Of a stretch of DNA of 20,076 bases, positions 1 through 7,227 are shown in pieces. The position numbers and the translations under genes were made by a program. The stretch covers positions 1 through 20,076 of the forward strand of contig CAZACW010000041.1 in the NCBI GenBank assembly GCA_964483785.1. The letters run 5' to 3'. Origin of the DNA: JABDGZ01 sp964483785 (GTDB taxonomy: Bacteria; Omnitrophota; Gorgyraeia; Zapsychrales; Fredricksoniimonadaceae). The notes beneath the pieces are model-generated. The model searched no databases, was not told where the DNA came from, and saw only the letters and a list, made by a program, of their open reading frames with translations. Each line of letters begins with the position of its first letter. Within the stretch, counting starts at the first letter, position 1.

Positions 1-2138
1 AAGGCTAGTTTTTCGTGTATGCGGTTTGAGATTTCCGGCTTAAAGGCCTGCTTGACCTCATTGAGCAGGCGCTCCTTCACGGCATTGTAGGAGCTGTCCT
101 CCTTCTGGGCCACAAAGCCCAGGGAACCGGCGCTGCGGATGGTCTCGGCGCCCACGTTGGAGGTCATGATGATGATGGTGTTGCGAAAATCCACCTTGCG
201 CCCGAGGCTGTCCGTCAACTGCCCGTCCTCAAAGACCTGCAAAAGCAGATTGAACACGTCCGGATGGGCTTTTTCGATCTCATCCAAAAGGACGACCGAA
301 TAGGGGCGGCGCCGCACCTTTTCAGTGAGCTGACCGCCTTCTTCATAGCCGACATAGCCCGGCGGCGCGCCGATAAGGCGCGAGACATTGAATTTGTCCA
401 TGTATTCGGACATGTCGATCTGGATCAGGGCGTCCTGGTCGCCGAACATGAATTCCGACAAGATGCGCGCCAGCAAACTTTTGCCGACGCCGGTGGGCCC
501 CAGAAAGATAAAGGAGCCGATGGGGCGGCGCGGATTTTTGATCCCGGCCCGGGAGCGGCGCACGGCCCGCGCAATGGCGGAGACCGCCTCGTTCTGGCCG
601 ATGATGGACTTTTGCATCTGCTCTTCCATCTTCAACAGGCGCTCGCTTTCCTTCTGCTCCAGCCTGATGAGCGGGATCTTGGTCCACTGGGACACCACGC
701 GGGCAATATCATCGTCGGTGATGGTCAAGGACACATCATCGCGCTTCTGCAGCCATTGGGCGCGCTTGCGCTCCAATTGCTCGCGCACCTCGCGTTCCTG
801 GTCGCGCATCTTGGCCGCGCGCTCAAAATCCTGGATCTTGATGTAGGATTCCTTTTCCTTCTTCAATTGCTCGATCTTTTCTTCCAGTTCCTTGATATCA
901 TCGGGCACGACCATGGCCTGCAGCCGGGCCTTGGCGCCCGCCTCATCCAGGATGTCCACGGCCTTGTCCGGCAGGAAACGGTTGGAAATATAGCGGTCGG
1001 AAAGGCGCGCCGCGGCCTCCAAAGACTCGTCGGAATACTTGACCCTGTGATGGGCCTCGTATTTGTCGCGCAGGCCTTTTAAGATCAGGATCGTCTCTTC
1101 CACCGACGGAGGCTCCACGATGATGGTCTGGAAACGCCGCTCCAGGGCCGCGTCCTTCTCGATGTTCTTGCGGTATTCATCCAGGGTGGTGGCGCCGATG
1201 CACTGGATCTCGCCGCGGGCCAGGGCGGGTTTCAAAATATTGGCCGCGTCAATGGCCCCTTCGGCCGCGCCCGCGCCCACCAGCGTATGGATCTCGTCGA
1301 TAAACAGCACGATCTTGCCGGAGCGCTTCAATTCATCCATCACCGCCTTGATGCGCTCCTCAAACTGGCCGCGGTATTTGGTGCCCGCGATCATCATGGC
1401 CAAATCCAGGACCACGATGGTCTTTTCGCGCAAAAGCTCGGGCACATCGCCCTGCACGATCTGCTGGGCCAGGCCCTCGACGATGGCGGTCTTGCCGATG
1501 CCGGCCTCGCCCAAGAGCACGGGATTGTTCTTGGTGCGCCTCGAGAGGATCTGCACCACGCGCTCGATTTCATTCTTGCGCCCGATCACAGGGTCCAGCT
1601 TGCCTTCCCGGGCCAGTTTATTCAAATTGCGGCCGTAGGCGTCGATGGCCGGGGTCTTGCCGGTTTTCACCGCCTCCTGCTGCTGGCCGTAACCCGGAAT
1701 GCCGGAGCCTAAAAGCTCCATCACCTCATTGCGCAGTTTGCCCAGATCCAATCCTAAATTCAAAAGCACGCGGTAGGCCATGCCCTCGCCTTCCTTGACC
1801 AGCCCCAAAAGCAAATGCTCGGTGCCGATATAATTGTGGCCCAGGGCCCTGGCCTCTTCGGCGGAGAGCTCCAGCGCTTTCTTGGAGCGGGGCGTAAAAG
1901 GGATGTCGCCGACCACCTGGGTCGCGGGCCCGGCCTGCACCAATTTTTCCACCTCGAGCCTGATGGTCTCCAGGTCCAGCCCCAGCTTCTGCAAAACCGC
2001 GGCCGCCACCCCTTCCCCTTCGCGGATCAAACCCAGCAAAAGATGTTCGGTGCCGATATAATCGTGGTTAAAACGCTTGGCTTCTTCCTTAGCGTAGACA
2101 ATGACCTTGCGTGCCCGTTCCGTAAATCTGTTAAACAT
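1..2138 (-). CDS. clpC: ATP-dependent Clp protease ATPase subunit ClpC (3' end beyond the window)
   Basis: AAA+ unfoldase that feeds substrates to the ClpP protease in the cytoplasm. In McsB-containing bacteria its N-domain binds arginine-phosphorylated proteins. Only 712 residues of an expected ~810-820 are inside the window. In order: two N-domain repeats with IGTEHLLLGL (about residues 23-32 and 102-112), Walker A1 GEAGIGKT (~210), Walker B1 IVLFIDEIHT (~278), a coiled M-domain with a UVR-type DFERAAKMRD (~436, diagnostic of ClpC rather than ClpA/B), Walker A2 GPTGVGKS (~548) and Walker B2 VVLLDEIEKA (~616). The start is ATG 2138, behind a strong GGAGGG at 2143-2148, 10 bases after the mcsB stop. 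It is the last visible gene of the ilvE-mcsA-mcsB-clpC run. The final residues before the edge (PEISNRIHEKLA) differ from the usual PEFLNRID but keep the arginine-finger NR. Confidence 0.96.
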   Translation of the reverse strand, partial: MFNRFTERARKVIVYAKEEAKRFNHDYIGTEHLLLGLIREGEGVAAAVLQKLGLDLETIRLEVEKLVQAGPATQVVGDIPFTPRSKKALELSAEEARALGHNYIGTEHLLLGLVKEGEGMAYRVLLNLGLDLGKLRNEVMELLGSGIPGYGQQQEAVKTGKTPAIDAYGRNLNKLAREGKLDPVIGRKNEIERVVQILSRRTKNNPVLLGEAGIGKTAIVEGLAQQIVQGDVPELLREKTIVVLDLAMMIAGTKYRGQFEERIKAVMDELKRSGKIVLFIDEIHTLVGAGAAEGAIDAANILKPALARGEIQCIGATTLDEYRKNIEKDAALERRFQTIIVEPPSVEETILILKGLRDKYEAHHRVKYSDESLEAAARLSDRYISNRFLPDKAVDILDEAGAKARLQAMVVPDDIKELEEKIEQLKKEKESYIKIQDFERAAKMRDQEREVREQLERKRAQWLQKRDDVSLTITDDDIARVVSQWTKIPLIRLEQKESERLLKMEEQMQKSIIGQNEAVSAIARAVRRSRAGIKNPRRPIGSFIFLGPTGVGKSLLARILSEFMFGDQDALIQIDMSEYMDKFNVSRLIGAPPGYVGYEEGGQLTEKVRRRPYSVVLLDEIEKAHPDVFNLLLQVFEDGQLTDSLGRKVDFRNTIIIMTSNVGAETIRSAGSLGFVAQKEDSSYNAVKERLLNEVKQAFKPEISNRIHEKLA

Positions 2139-2148
2139 CTTACCCTCC

Positions 2149-3222
2149 TTAGCTTCCTCCATCGTTGTTCGATGAACGGCCTAATTTCTGGCGGATCACG
2201 GCCGCCCTTTTGGTATCGCGTTCGAACGCGTTTAGTTTTTTACCCTCGATTTTCTGCAAATGCGCCGGCTGGATCATGATGAACAGCTCATTGAGCGCCT
2301 TATGGTCCACGTGTTTTAAGATCCCCATGTCCAGCCCTAAGCGCACCATGGAAAAAAGCTCGATGGCTTCCTGGCTGGAGATGATGCGCGCGGTCTTCAA
2401 GAGGCCGAAGGAGCGGCAGACCTTGTCCTCGAGCATCGGTTTGTTCTGCAGCAGCAGGGCCTGGCGCGCCTGCTCTTCCTGTTCGATCACCTGGCGGATC
2501 AGGCCGTTGATGTTCTGGATAATGTCCTGCTCGCTGTGGCCCAGGGCCACCTGATTGGAAATCTGGTAAAAATTCCCTGAGGCCTGGGTGCCCTCGCCGT
2601 AAAACCCGCGGCTGGCAAAGCTGAGTTTCGAAATGGCGGCCAAGACCTTGTTGATCTGCTTGGTCATGACCAAGGCCGGCAAATGCATCATCACACTGCC
2701 GCGCATGGCCGTGCCGGTATTGGTCGGGCAGGCCGTCAAAAACCCCCAGGTCGGCAGATAGGCAAAGGCCAGTTCGCGGCTTAAGGCATCGTCGATGGCA
2801 TTGATGATGTCCCAGGCCTCGCTCAAATTAAGCCCGGAGCGCATCACCTGGATGCGCAGATGGTCCTCCTCATTGACCATGATGGACACCACTTCTTCCG
2901 CATCGACCAAAAGCCCCTTGCCCTCGGGGTTGGAGGCATGCTCATGGCTCATCAGATGCCGCTCCACCAGCATTTGGCGGTCCACCTGGTCGAGCTCGGT
3001 CATGGAAAAAAGCGTCGAGCCTTGAAAGGCCTTGAGGCGCGGGAAGCTCTCCTCAAAAGCCTTGAGCACCGCCTCCAGGTCTTTTTTCCCGGATTTGCCC
3101 GGAAAGGTCCAGTTCTCGAGATTGCGCGCCAGGCGCACCCTGGAGCTCATCACGATATGGGCCGAAGGACCGGTGCCTCTGAGCCATTCGCCGGTATGGT
3201 TTAATAATTCTTCGATGCGCAT
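2149..3222 (-). CDS. mcsB: protein-arginine kinase McsB
   Basis: Phosphorylates arginine side chains of proteins, marking them for ClpC-ClpP. It belongs to the phosphagen (guanidino) kinase family. At 357 residues it is close to the ~363 of Bacillus McsB. Visible motifs: SSRVRLARN near residue 25, NEEDHLRIQ at 117-125 (catalytic acidic loop), the active-site cysteine in LTACPTN (C165), GTQASGNFYQISNQ in the C-terminal domain, and RDTKRA at 335-340. RDxxRA is the phosphoarginine-sensing motif of true McsB and separates it from creatine or arginine kinases. The reading frame stays open upstream to 3300, but that part overlaps mcsA and is not McsB-like. I chose ATG 3222, giving MRIEELL and lying 4 bases after the mcsA stop. 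Its Shine-Dalgarno sequence is weak, so translation is probably coupled to mcsA. Confidence 0.96.
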   Translation of the reverse strand: MRIEELLNHTGEWLRGTGPSAHIVMSSRVRLARNLENWTFPGKSGKKDLEAVLKAFEESFPRLKAFQGSTLFSMTELDQVDRQMLVERHLMSHEHASNPEGKGLLVDAEEVVSIMVNEEDHLRIQVMRSGLNLSEAWDIINAIDDALSRELAFAYLPTWGFLTACPTNTGTAMRGSVMMHLPALVMTKQINKVLAAISKLSFASRGFYGEGTQASGNFYQISNQVALGHSEQDIIQNINGLIRQVIEQEEQARQALLLQNKPMLEDKVCRSFGLLKTARIISSQEAIELFSMVRLGLDMGILKHVDHKALNELFIMIQPAHLQKIEGKKLNAFERDTKRAAVIRQKLGRSSNNDGGS

Positions 3223-3226
3223 GCGC

Positions 3227-3760
3227 CTATAGGTCCTTCTTTTCCAGGACCCTGATCTTATCGCGGATCTGGGCCGCTTTCTCAAAATCTTCCGCTTCAA
3301 TGGCCAGATGCAGCTGCTTTTTCAATTCCGCCAGGTCTTCCGACGGCAGAAGGGCCACGGATGTTTCCTGGGCCGCTTCGCCCGGCGGCTGATGATACGT
3401 TAAAGGCGCCTTGCCCAAATATTTGTTGGAGCCGTGGATCTTGCGCAAGAGCCCGGCCAAGTGCTCCTTAAACGAGGTGTAGCAGGCGCTGCAGCCCAAG
3501 CGGCCGAACTTGCGGAAATCCTCATACAGCAGGCCGCAGCGGGAGCATTTGAGGATACTTTTTTCGCCCTCTTTGGCGGCCGGGGGCTTGTTGGCATCCG
3601 ATAATCCGGCCAGCAAATCCGCCAGGCCAAACTGCTGTTCCATCTGGCTGCTTTTCTGCCGGGCGCACTCCTCGCACAGGTGCATTTCGGACATCTGTTC
3701 ATCGACGATCTCGGTCAGATGCACCGTCGCCTTCTTTTTGCCGCAAATATCGCACGTCAT
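3227..3760 (-). CDS. mcsA: McsA-like zinc-binding, UVR-motif activator of McsB
   Basis: Small cytoplasmic protein that in Firmicutes binds metal ions and activates the McsB kinase. It has 177 residues with four CxxC pairs: C3/C6, C29/C32, C72/C75 and C90/C93. A linker follows, then a UVR motif at the C-terminus (about residues 143-176, EAEDFEKAAQIRDKI) like those in UvrB and UvrC. Length, cysteine layout and position directly before mcsB all fit McsA. The start ATG 3760 lies 18 bases after the ilvE stop, without an obvious Shine-Dalgarno sequence. The regulator gene ctsR, which precedes mcsA in Bacillus, is absent here, so control of this operon must differ. Confidence 0.93.
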   Translation of the reverse strand: MTCDICGKKKATVHLTEIVDEQMSEMHLCEECARQKSSQMEQQFGLADLLAGLSDANKPPAAKEGEKSILKCSRCGLLYEDFRKFGRLGCSACYTSFKEHLAGLLRKIHGSNKYLGKAPLTYHQPPGEAAQETSVALLPSEDLAELKKQLHLAIEAEDFEKAAQIRDKIRVLEKKDL

Positions 3761-3778
3761 AATTTCAATGGCCGGCGG

Positions 3779-4642
3779 TCAATATTTTACGCCGTCCTTC
3801 TTGACCAGTTCATGAAAAGCCCGCAATAATTTCAACGTCACCGGCCCCGGCTTGCCCTCGCCGATGCGGCGGCCGTCCACCTTGACGATGGGGACCAATT
3901 CCGCCGCTGTGCCTGTCAGGAAGCACTCCTTAGCATTATACACCTCGTGGCGGGTGATGTGGCCTTCAAAGGCCTTGATCTTCATTCTCTGGGCCAATTC
4001 CAGGATGGCCGCGCTGGTGATTCCCTTCAAACGGCCCAAGTGCGGGGTGGAAAGCACCCCGTTTTTATAAATAAAGACATTGTCCCCCGTGCATTCGCCG
4101 ATATAGCCGTTGTCCTCGAGCATGATGGCCTCGTTATAGCCGCAATGCGCGGCCTCGATCTTGGCCAGGATATTATTGAGATAATTCAGCGATTTCAGCT
4201 GTGGATTAAGCGCGTTGGGATGGTTCTTCACCGTCGGTACGGTGATGATCTCCATGCCTTTTTGGTACATTTCCTCCGGATACAGGGTGATCTTGTCCGT
4301 GATGATGATCACGTTGGGTTTGCCGAAGCATTTGCGCGGGTCCAGGCCCAAATCCCCCTCGCCACGGCTGACCACCAGGCGGATATACCCGTCCCTGATC
4401 TTATTGGCCTTCAAGGTCGCCACCACGGCATCCGACATCTGCTGTTTGGTCAGGCGCGGATCAATCATCAGCGTATGCAGGGTCTCGAACAAGCGGTCGA
4501 TATGCTGGTCAAGGCGAAACACCAGGCCGTCATAGGAGCGGATGCCTTCAAAGGCCCCGTCGCCATAGAGAAAGCCGTGGTCAAACACAGACACCTTGGC
4601 CTCGGCGCGGTCCGTCATTTTGCCATTCATGTAAATCTTCAT
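3779..4642 (-). CDS. ilvE: branched-chain amino acid aminotransferase
   Basis: PLP-dependent fold-type IV aminotransferase that interconverts branched-chain 2-oxo acids and Val/Leu/Ile using glutamate. It has 287 residues, typical of the short bacterial IlvE form. Visible: the N-terminal IYMNG and SVFDHGFLYGDGAFEGIR, the catalytic lysine K150 in QLKSLNYLNN, and the later NGYIGECTGDNVF and FLTGTAAELVPI that line the cofactor and substrate site. The frame extends to a TTG at 4663. I prefer ATG 4642, which follows a purine-rich GGAGAAGGGAAAAGGTGAC. It heads a tight run with mcsA, 18 bases downstream. A D-amino-acid transaminase or aminodeoxychorismate lyase is less likely because of the FEGIRSYDG and ECTGDNVF signatures. 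The 112 bases upstream (4643-4754) are AT-rich and hold no promoter I can call with confidence. Confidence 0.93.
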   Translation of the reverse strand: MKIYMNGKMTDRAEAKVSVFDHGFLYGDGAFEGIRSYDGLVFRLDQHIDRLFETLHTLMIDPRLTKQQMSDAVVATLKANKIRDGYIRLVVSRGEGDLGLDPRKCFGKPNVIIITDKITLYPEEMYQKGMEIITVPTVKNHPNALNPQLKSLNYLNNILAKIEAAHCGYNEAIMLEDNGYIGECTGDNVFIYKNGVLSTPHLGRLKGITSAAILELAQRMKIKAFEGHITRHEVYNAKECFLTGTAAELVPIVKVDGRRIGEGKPGPVTLKLLRAFHELVKKDGVKY

Positions 4643-4754
4643 GTCACCTTTTCCCTTCTCCAAAATAATTCATTAAAAAAGTTTTGATAATGCCCTGATG
4701 TGTACAACATATATAGGCTCGTACCTGCGATAACACATGCGATTACCAAACTCT

Positions 4755-4973
4755 TTAATTTACAATTGTCAAATTTTCAGCCTCAAGGGTAGGTTTATGG
4801 CCTGAAAATTTTAGATGTTCATGGGCTGAAAGAATCTCAATCCCAACCACATCCCCTTTGGGGCCATAATTCACCGCAATATCTTCCGTAAGGCGTTGAG
4901 TGATGACTTTACTTTTTTTGTCAACAAAACGGACATAGAGAGCATCTACATTGGCATCATAAATTATACGCAT
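4755..4973 (-). CDS. DUF2283 protein, putative antitoxin partner
   Basis: Small 72-residue protein with the DUF2283 pattern: starts MRIIYDANVDALYVRF, then an acidic middle (TEDIAVNYGPKGDVVGIEILSA). The function is not established. From memory, members often sit beside DUF4258 or other RelE/BrnT-like genes and are considered antitoxin-like. The start ATG 4973 has a perfect GGAGG upstream, placed right after the DUF4258 stop 12 bases away, so the pair is clearly co-transcribed. By hand count, two 60-base lines here are 42% and 37% G+C, below the conserved neighbours, which fits recent acquisition. Confidence 0.85.
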   Translation of the reverse strand: MRIIYDANVDALYVRFVDKKSKVITQRLTEDIAVNYGPKGDVVGIEILSAHEHLKFSGHKPTLEAENLTIVN

Positions 4974-4985
4974 AAGTTCCTCCTA

Positions 4986-5240
4986 CTAAAAATAAAAGAC
5001 ATAAACGGTGACCACAACGATCTTACTCTTTTCTTCGATAACCACCGGCATGACCTGTTTAATGCGATAGCGGCGCCCCATCCATGAACCATTATATTGA
5101 AAATTCAACCGAAAAGCCCGGCGGCCATTTTTGGCTGGTACAGCTTCGCCATTTTCTAAACTTTTTACCACTTCACTTCGGCTTGCCCCTCTTTCCTGCA
5201 TTTGCAACAATGCATGTTTAGAAAATTGGACCTTGCTCAT
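4986..5240 (-). CDS. DUF4258 protein, putative toxin-like partner
   Basis: Small basic 84-residue protein with the DUF4258 hallmarks: FSKHALLQMQERGAS at the N-terminus (H-A-x-x-x-M-x-E-R-G), a central ENGEAVP, and a C-terminal beta-strand block ending KIVVVTVYVFYF. The family is of unknown function. It resembles RelE/BrnT-type small toxins in size, strand-rich C-terminus and gene pairing (inference). Its ATG overlaps the lolD stop as ATGA (5237-5240), so it is translated by coupling to lolD; there is no Shine-Dalgarno sequence of its own. It is followed by the DUF2283 gene, giving a toxin-first order. Confidence 0.83.
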   Translation of the reverse strand: MSKVQFSKHALLQMQERGASRSEVVKSLENGEAVPAKNGRRAFRLNFQYNGSWMGRRYRIKQVMPVVIEEKSKIVVVTVYVFYF

Positions 5241-5917
5241 TTAACCATCACCGGAGCATCCAATATACCATCTTTCATGCTAATCACCCGCTGGGTGCGG
5301 CCGGCCATGCGTTCATCGTGCGTGACGATCACCACCGTCACCCCGTGGGTGCGGTTTAAGCCCAACAGCGTGTCCATCACACCCTGGCCGCTGACGGAAT
5401 CCAGATTGCCCGTAGGCTCATCGCAGAACACCGCCTTGGGCCCGTTCATCAAGGCCCGGGCAATGGCCACCCTCTGCTGTTCGCCGCCGGAAAGCTGATT
5501 GGGCCTGTGTGCGGCGCGGGCAGCCAACCCTAACTGTTCCAATAATTTTAACCCCGCAAACTCAATCGCGCTTGTCTTTCTTGTATTTTCTTTGATCATG
5601 GCCGGCAGGATCACATTTTCCAGGGCTGTCAGTTCCGGCAATAAATGATAGGACTGAAAAACAAATCCCATCTCCCTGTTGCGCACCTGGGCGCGGTTCT
5701 GATCGTTTAACGCGTAAAGGTCCTGGCCTTGAAAAATCACCCGGCCCTCCTTGGGGGCATCGAGGCCGCCTAAAATATGCAATAAGGTGGACTTGCCGGC
5801 GCCCGACGGACCTATGATCGCCACCACTTCCCCGGACTCAATCGATAAACTGACGCCTTTGAGCACATGCAAAGGCCCGGGGTATAGTTTATGGATATTG
5901 ACCGCTTCGATTAACAT
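5237..5917 (-). CDS. lolD: lipoprotein-release ABC transporter ATPase LolD
   Basis: ATPase of the LolCDE complex, which extracts lipoproteins from the inner membrane and passes them towards the outer membrane. It has 226 residues with a complete ABC set: Walker A GPSGAGKST (~37-45), Q-loop FVFQSYHLLPELTALENV (~86), signature LSGGEQQRVAIARAL (~143), Walker B AVFCDEPTGNLD, and the H-loop THD. The LLPELTALENV and EPTGNLDS patterns place it in the LolD/MacB subgroup. Its neighbour upstream is the matching permease. The start ATG 5917 has AGGAGAG directly upstream. A generic MacB-like ATPase is possible, but the paired permease is LolC/E type. A 67-base inverted repeat separates it from the permease. 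Confidence 0.93.
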   Translation of the reverse strand: MLIEAVNIHKLYPGPLHVLKGVSLSIESGEVVAIIGPSGAGKSTLLHILGGLDAPKEGRVIFQGQDLYALNDQNRAQVRNREMGFVFQSYHLLPELTALENVILPAMIKENTRKTSAIEFAGLKLLEQLGLAARAAHRPNQLSGGEQQRVAIARALMNGPKAVFCDEPTGNLDSVSGQGVMDTLLGLNRTHGVTVVIVTHDERMAGRTQRVISMKDGILDAPVMVK

Positions 5918-5926
5918 ACTCTCCTG

Positions 5927-5993
5927 AAATAGGGGACAGCGCCCTATTTTTGATAATTCAGTACGCTAAAAAATAGGGCGCTGTCCCCTATTT
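5927..5993. repeat. perfect 25-bp inverted repeat (REP/RAYT-like hairpin) between the permease gene and lolD
   Basis: Left arm 5927-5951 begins AAATAGGGGACAGCGCCC. Right arm 5969-5993 is its exact reverse complement over 25 bases, and the loop is 17 bases. It lies inside the operon, after the permease stop and before the lolD ribosome binding site. The GGGGACAG...CTGTCCCC core relates it to the GGGGACTGTCCCC element at 16251-16302. Either strand could form a very stable hairpin. Confidence 0.9.
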
Positions 5994-5999
5994 CCCTAT

Positions 6000-7199
6000 C
6001 TATTCGTAGCGCAAGGCCTCCACCGGCTCCAAATTCGCCGCCTTGATGGCCGGATAAACCGTGGCCGCGTAGGTGATCATCAGGGCCGCACCGACGATCA
6101 TGCCCACATCCGAGGCTGAGACCACCACCGGCAAATGGTCGATATAGTAAATGTCCTGAGGCAATTTAATAAACTGGTATTTTTTAAGCAAAAGGACAAT
6201 GCTAAGGCCGCCGATAAATCCCCAAAATGTCCCTATCACACCCACGGCCAGGCCCTGCCAGGTGAACATGCGGTGAATGCTGGCCTTGGAGGCGCCGATG
6301 GACTTTAAAATGCCGATGTCCTTGACCTTGGAGGTCACGGTCACGATCAGGGTGCTGACGATATTAAAGGACGCCACCAGCACAATCAGGGTCAGGATCA
6401 CGAACATGGCGAATTTTTCCAGGGCCAGGGCCGCAAAAAAATTGGAATTGGTTTCCATCCAGGTGCGCACCATGTAGCTGAAACCAATCTGATCATAAAT
6501 GGCCTTTTTCACGGTATCGGCCTGGTCAGGGTCTTTGAGTTTCAAGCCGATGCCTGAAACGCTCTGGCCGATGTCAAAAATTTCCTGGGCCTTGGGCAAG
6601 GTGATGAGGATCAAATTCATGTCGTAATCATACATCCCCGACTTAAAAATGCCTTCCACCTTGAATTTATAACGCCAGCTGCTGCCGGCGATCCCCGAGG
6701 CCGGTGAGATGATGGTCACCGTGTCCCCCATTTGATAGCCGTAATACGCGGCCAGCTCCTTGCCGATCAAAATGCCGTCGTCCTTCAAATCCGCTATCTG
6801 GACATGGTCCTGCAGATAACTGTTCACCCGGGTCACCGACCCTTCGGTGGCTGGGTCCACCCCGCGCAGGACCAGGCTGGAGGCATGGGTGCCGGATTCC
6901 AAAAACACATTGCCGTGGATATACGGCGTTGTGGCCAGAATGCCCGGCATGTTTTTTAGGCGGTCATTAAGCTGGATGTATTTTTTGATGCCGGTCTCGC
7001 GTTCCACAAAGACATGCGCGTTGGCGCCCATGATTTTTTCGCGCAGGTCATGGTCAAAGCCGGTCATGACGCCGATGACAACGATCAGGGCCATGACGCC
7101 GATGGCAATGCCGGCCACGGCCACCACATTGATCACCGCCAAAAATTTGTCTTTTTTGGCCGTAAGATACCTTAAGGTCAACCACCATTCAAAATTCAT
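6000..7199 (-). CDS. lipoprotein-releasing ABC transporter permease, LolC/LolE family
   Basis: Inner-membrane permease that works with LolD to release lipoproteins from the inner membrane. It has 399 residues with the MacB/FtsX-type layout: one N-terminal membrane helix (about residues 20-46), a large periplasmic domain (~48-260), then three C-terminal helices (~264-290, ~315-340, ~362-388). The segment KVKDIGILKSIGAS after the second helix is the cytoplasmic coupling helix that contacts the ATPase. Only one permease accompanies lolD here, whereas proteobacteria have LolC plus LolE. A homodimer (LolF-like) is therefore a reasonable inference, unless the second gene is elsewhere. The start ATG 7199 lies 28 bases after lysS, with only a weak ribosome binding site. 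Confidence 0.92.
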   Translation of the reverse strand: MNFEWWLTLRYLTAKKDKFLAVINVVAVAGIAIGVMALIVVIGVMTGFDHDLREKIMGANAHVFVERETGIKKYIQLNDRLKNMPGILATTPYIHGNVFLESGTHASSLVLRGVDPATEGSVTRVNSYLQDHVQIADLKDDGILIGKELAAYYGYQMGDTVTIISPASGIAGSSWRYKFKVEGIFKSGMYDYDMNLILITLPKAQEIFDIGQSVSGIGLKLKDPDQADTVKKAIYDQIGFSYMVRTWMETNSNFFAALALEKFAMFVILTLIVLVASFNIVSTLIVTVTSKVKDIGILKSIGASKASIHRMFTWQGLAVGVIGTFWGFIGGLSIVLLLKKYQFIKLPQDIYYIDHLPVVVSASDVGMIVGAALMITYAATVYPAIKAANLEPVEALRYE

Positions 7200-7227
7200 A
7201 GAGGCCTGTCCCAGGTCAGCTTTAGGT

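Noticed and set aside
264..1082. Long plus-strand frame of 272 codons opposite clpC
   Set aside because: It is the antisense of a clear ClpC frame, with H/L/G-rich composition, no ribosome binding site and no recognisable family. Other plus-strand frames in the window are the same kind of shadow.
4767..4772. TTGACA on the minus strand as a -35 box for ilvE
   Set aside because: It lies inside the DUF2283 coding end, and no acceptable -10 hexamer follows at 16-18 bases.
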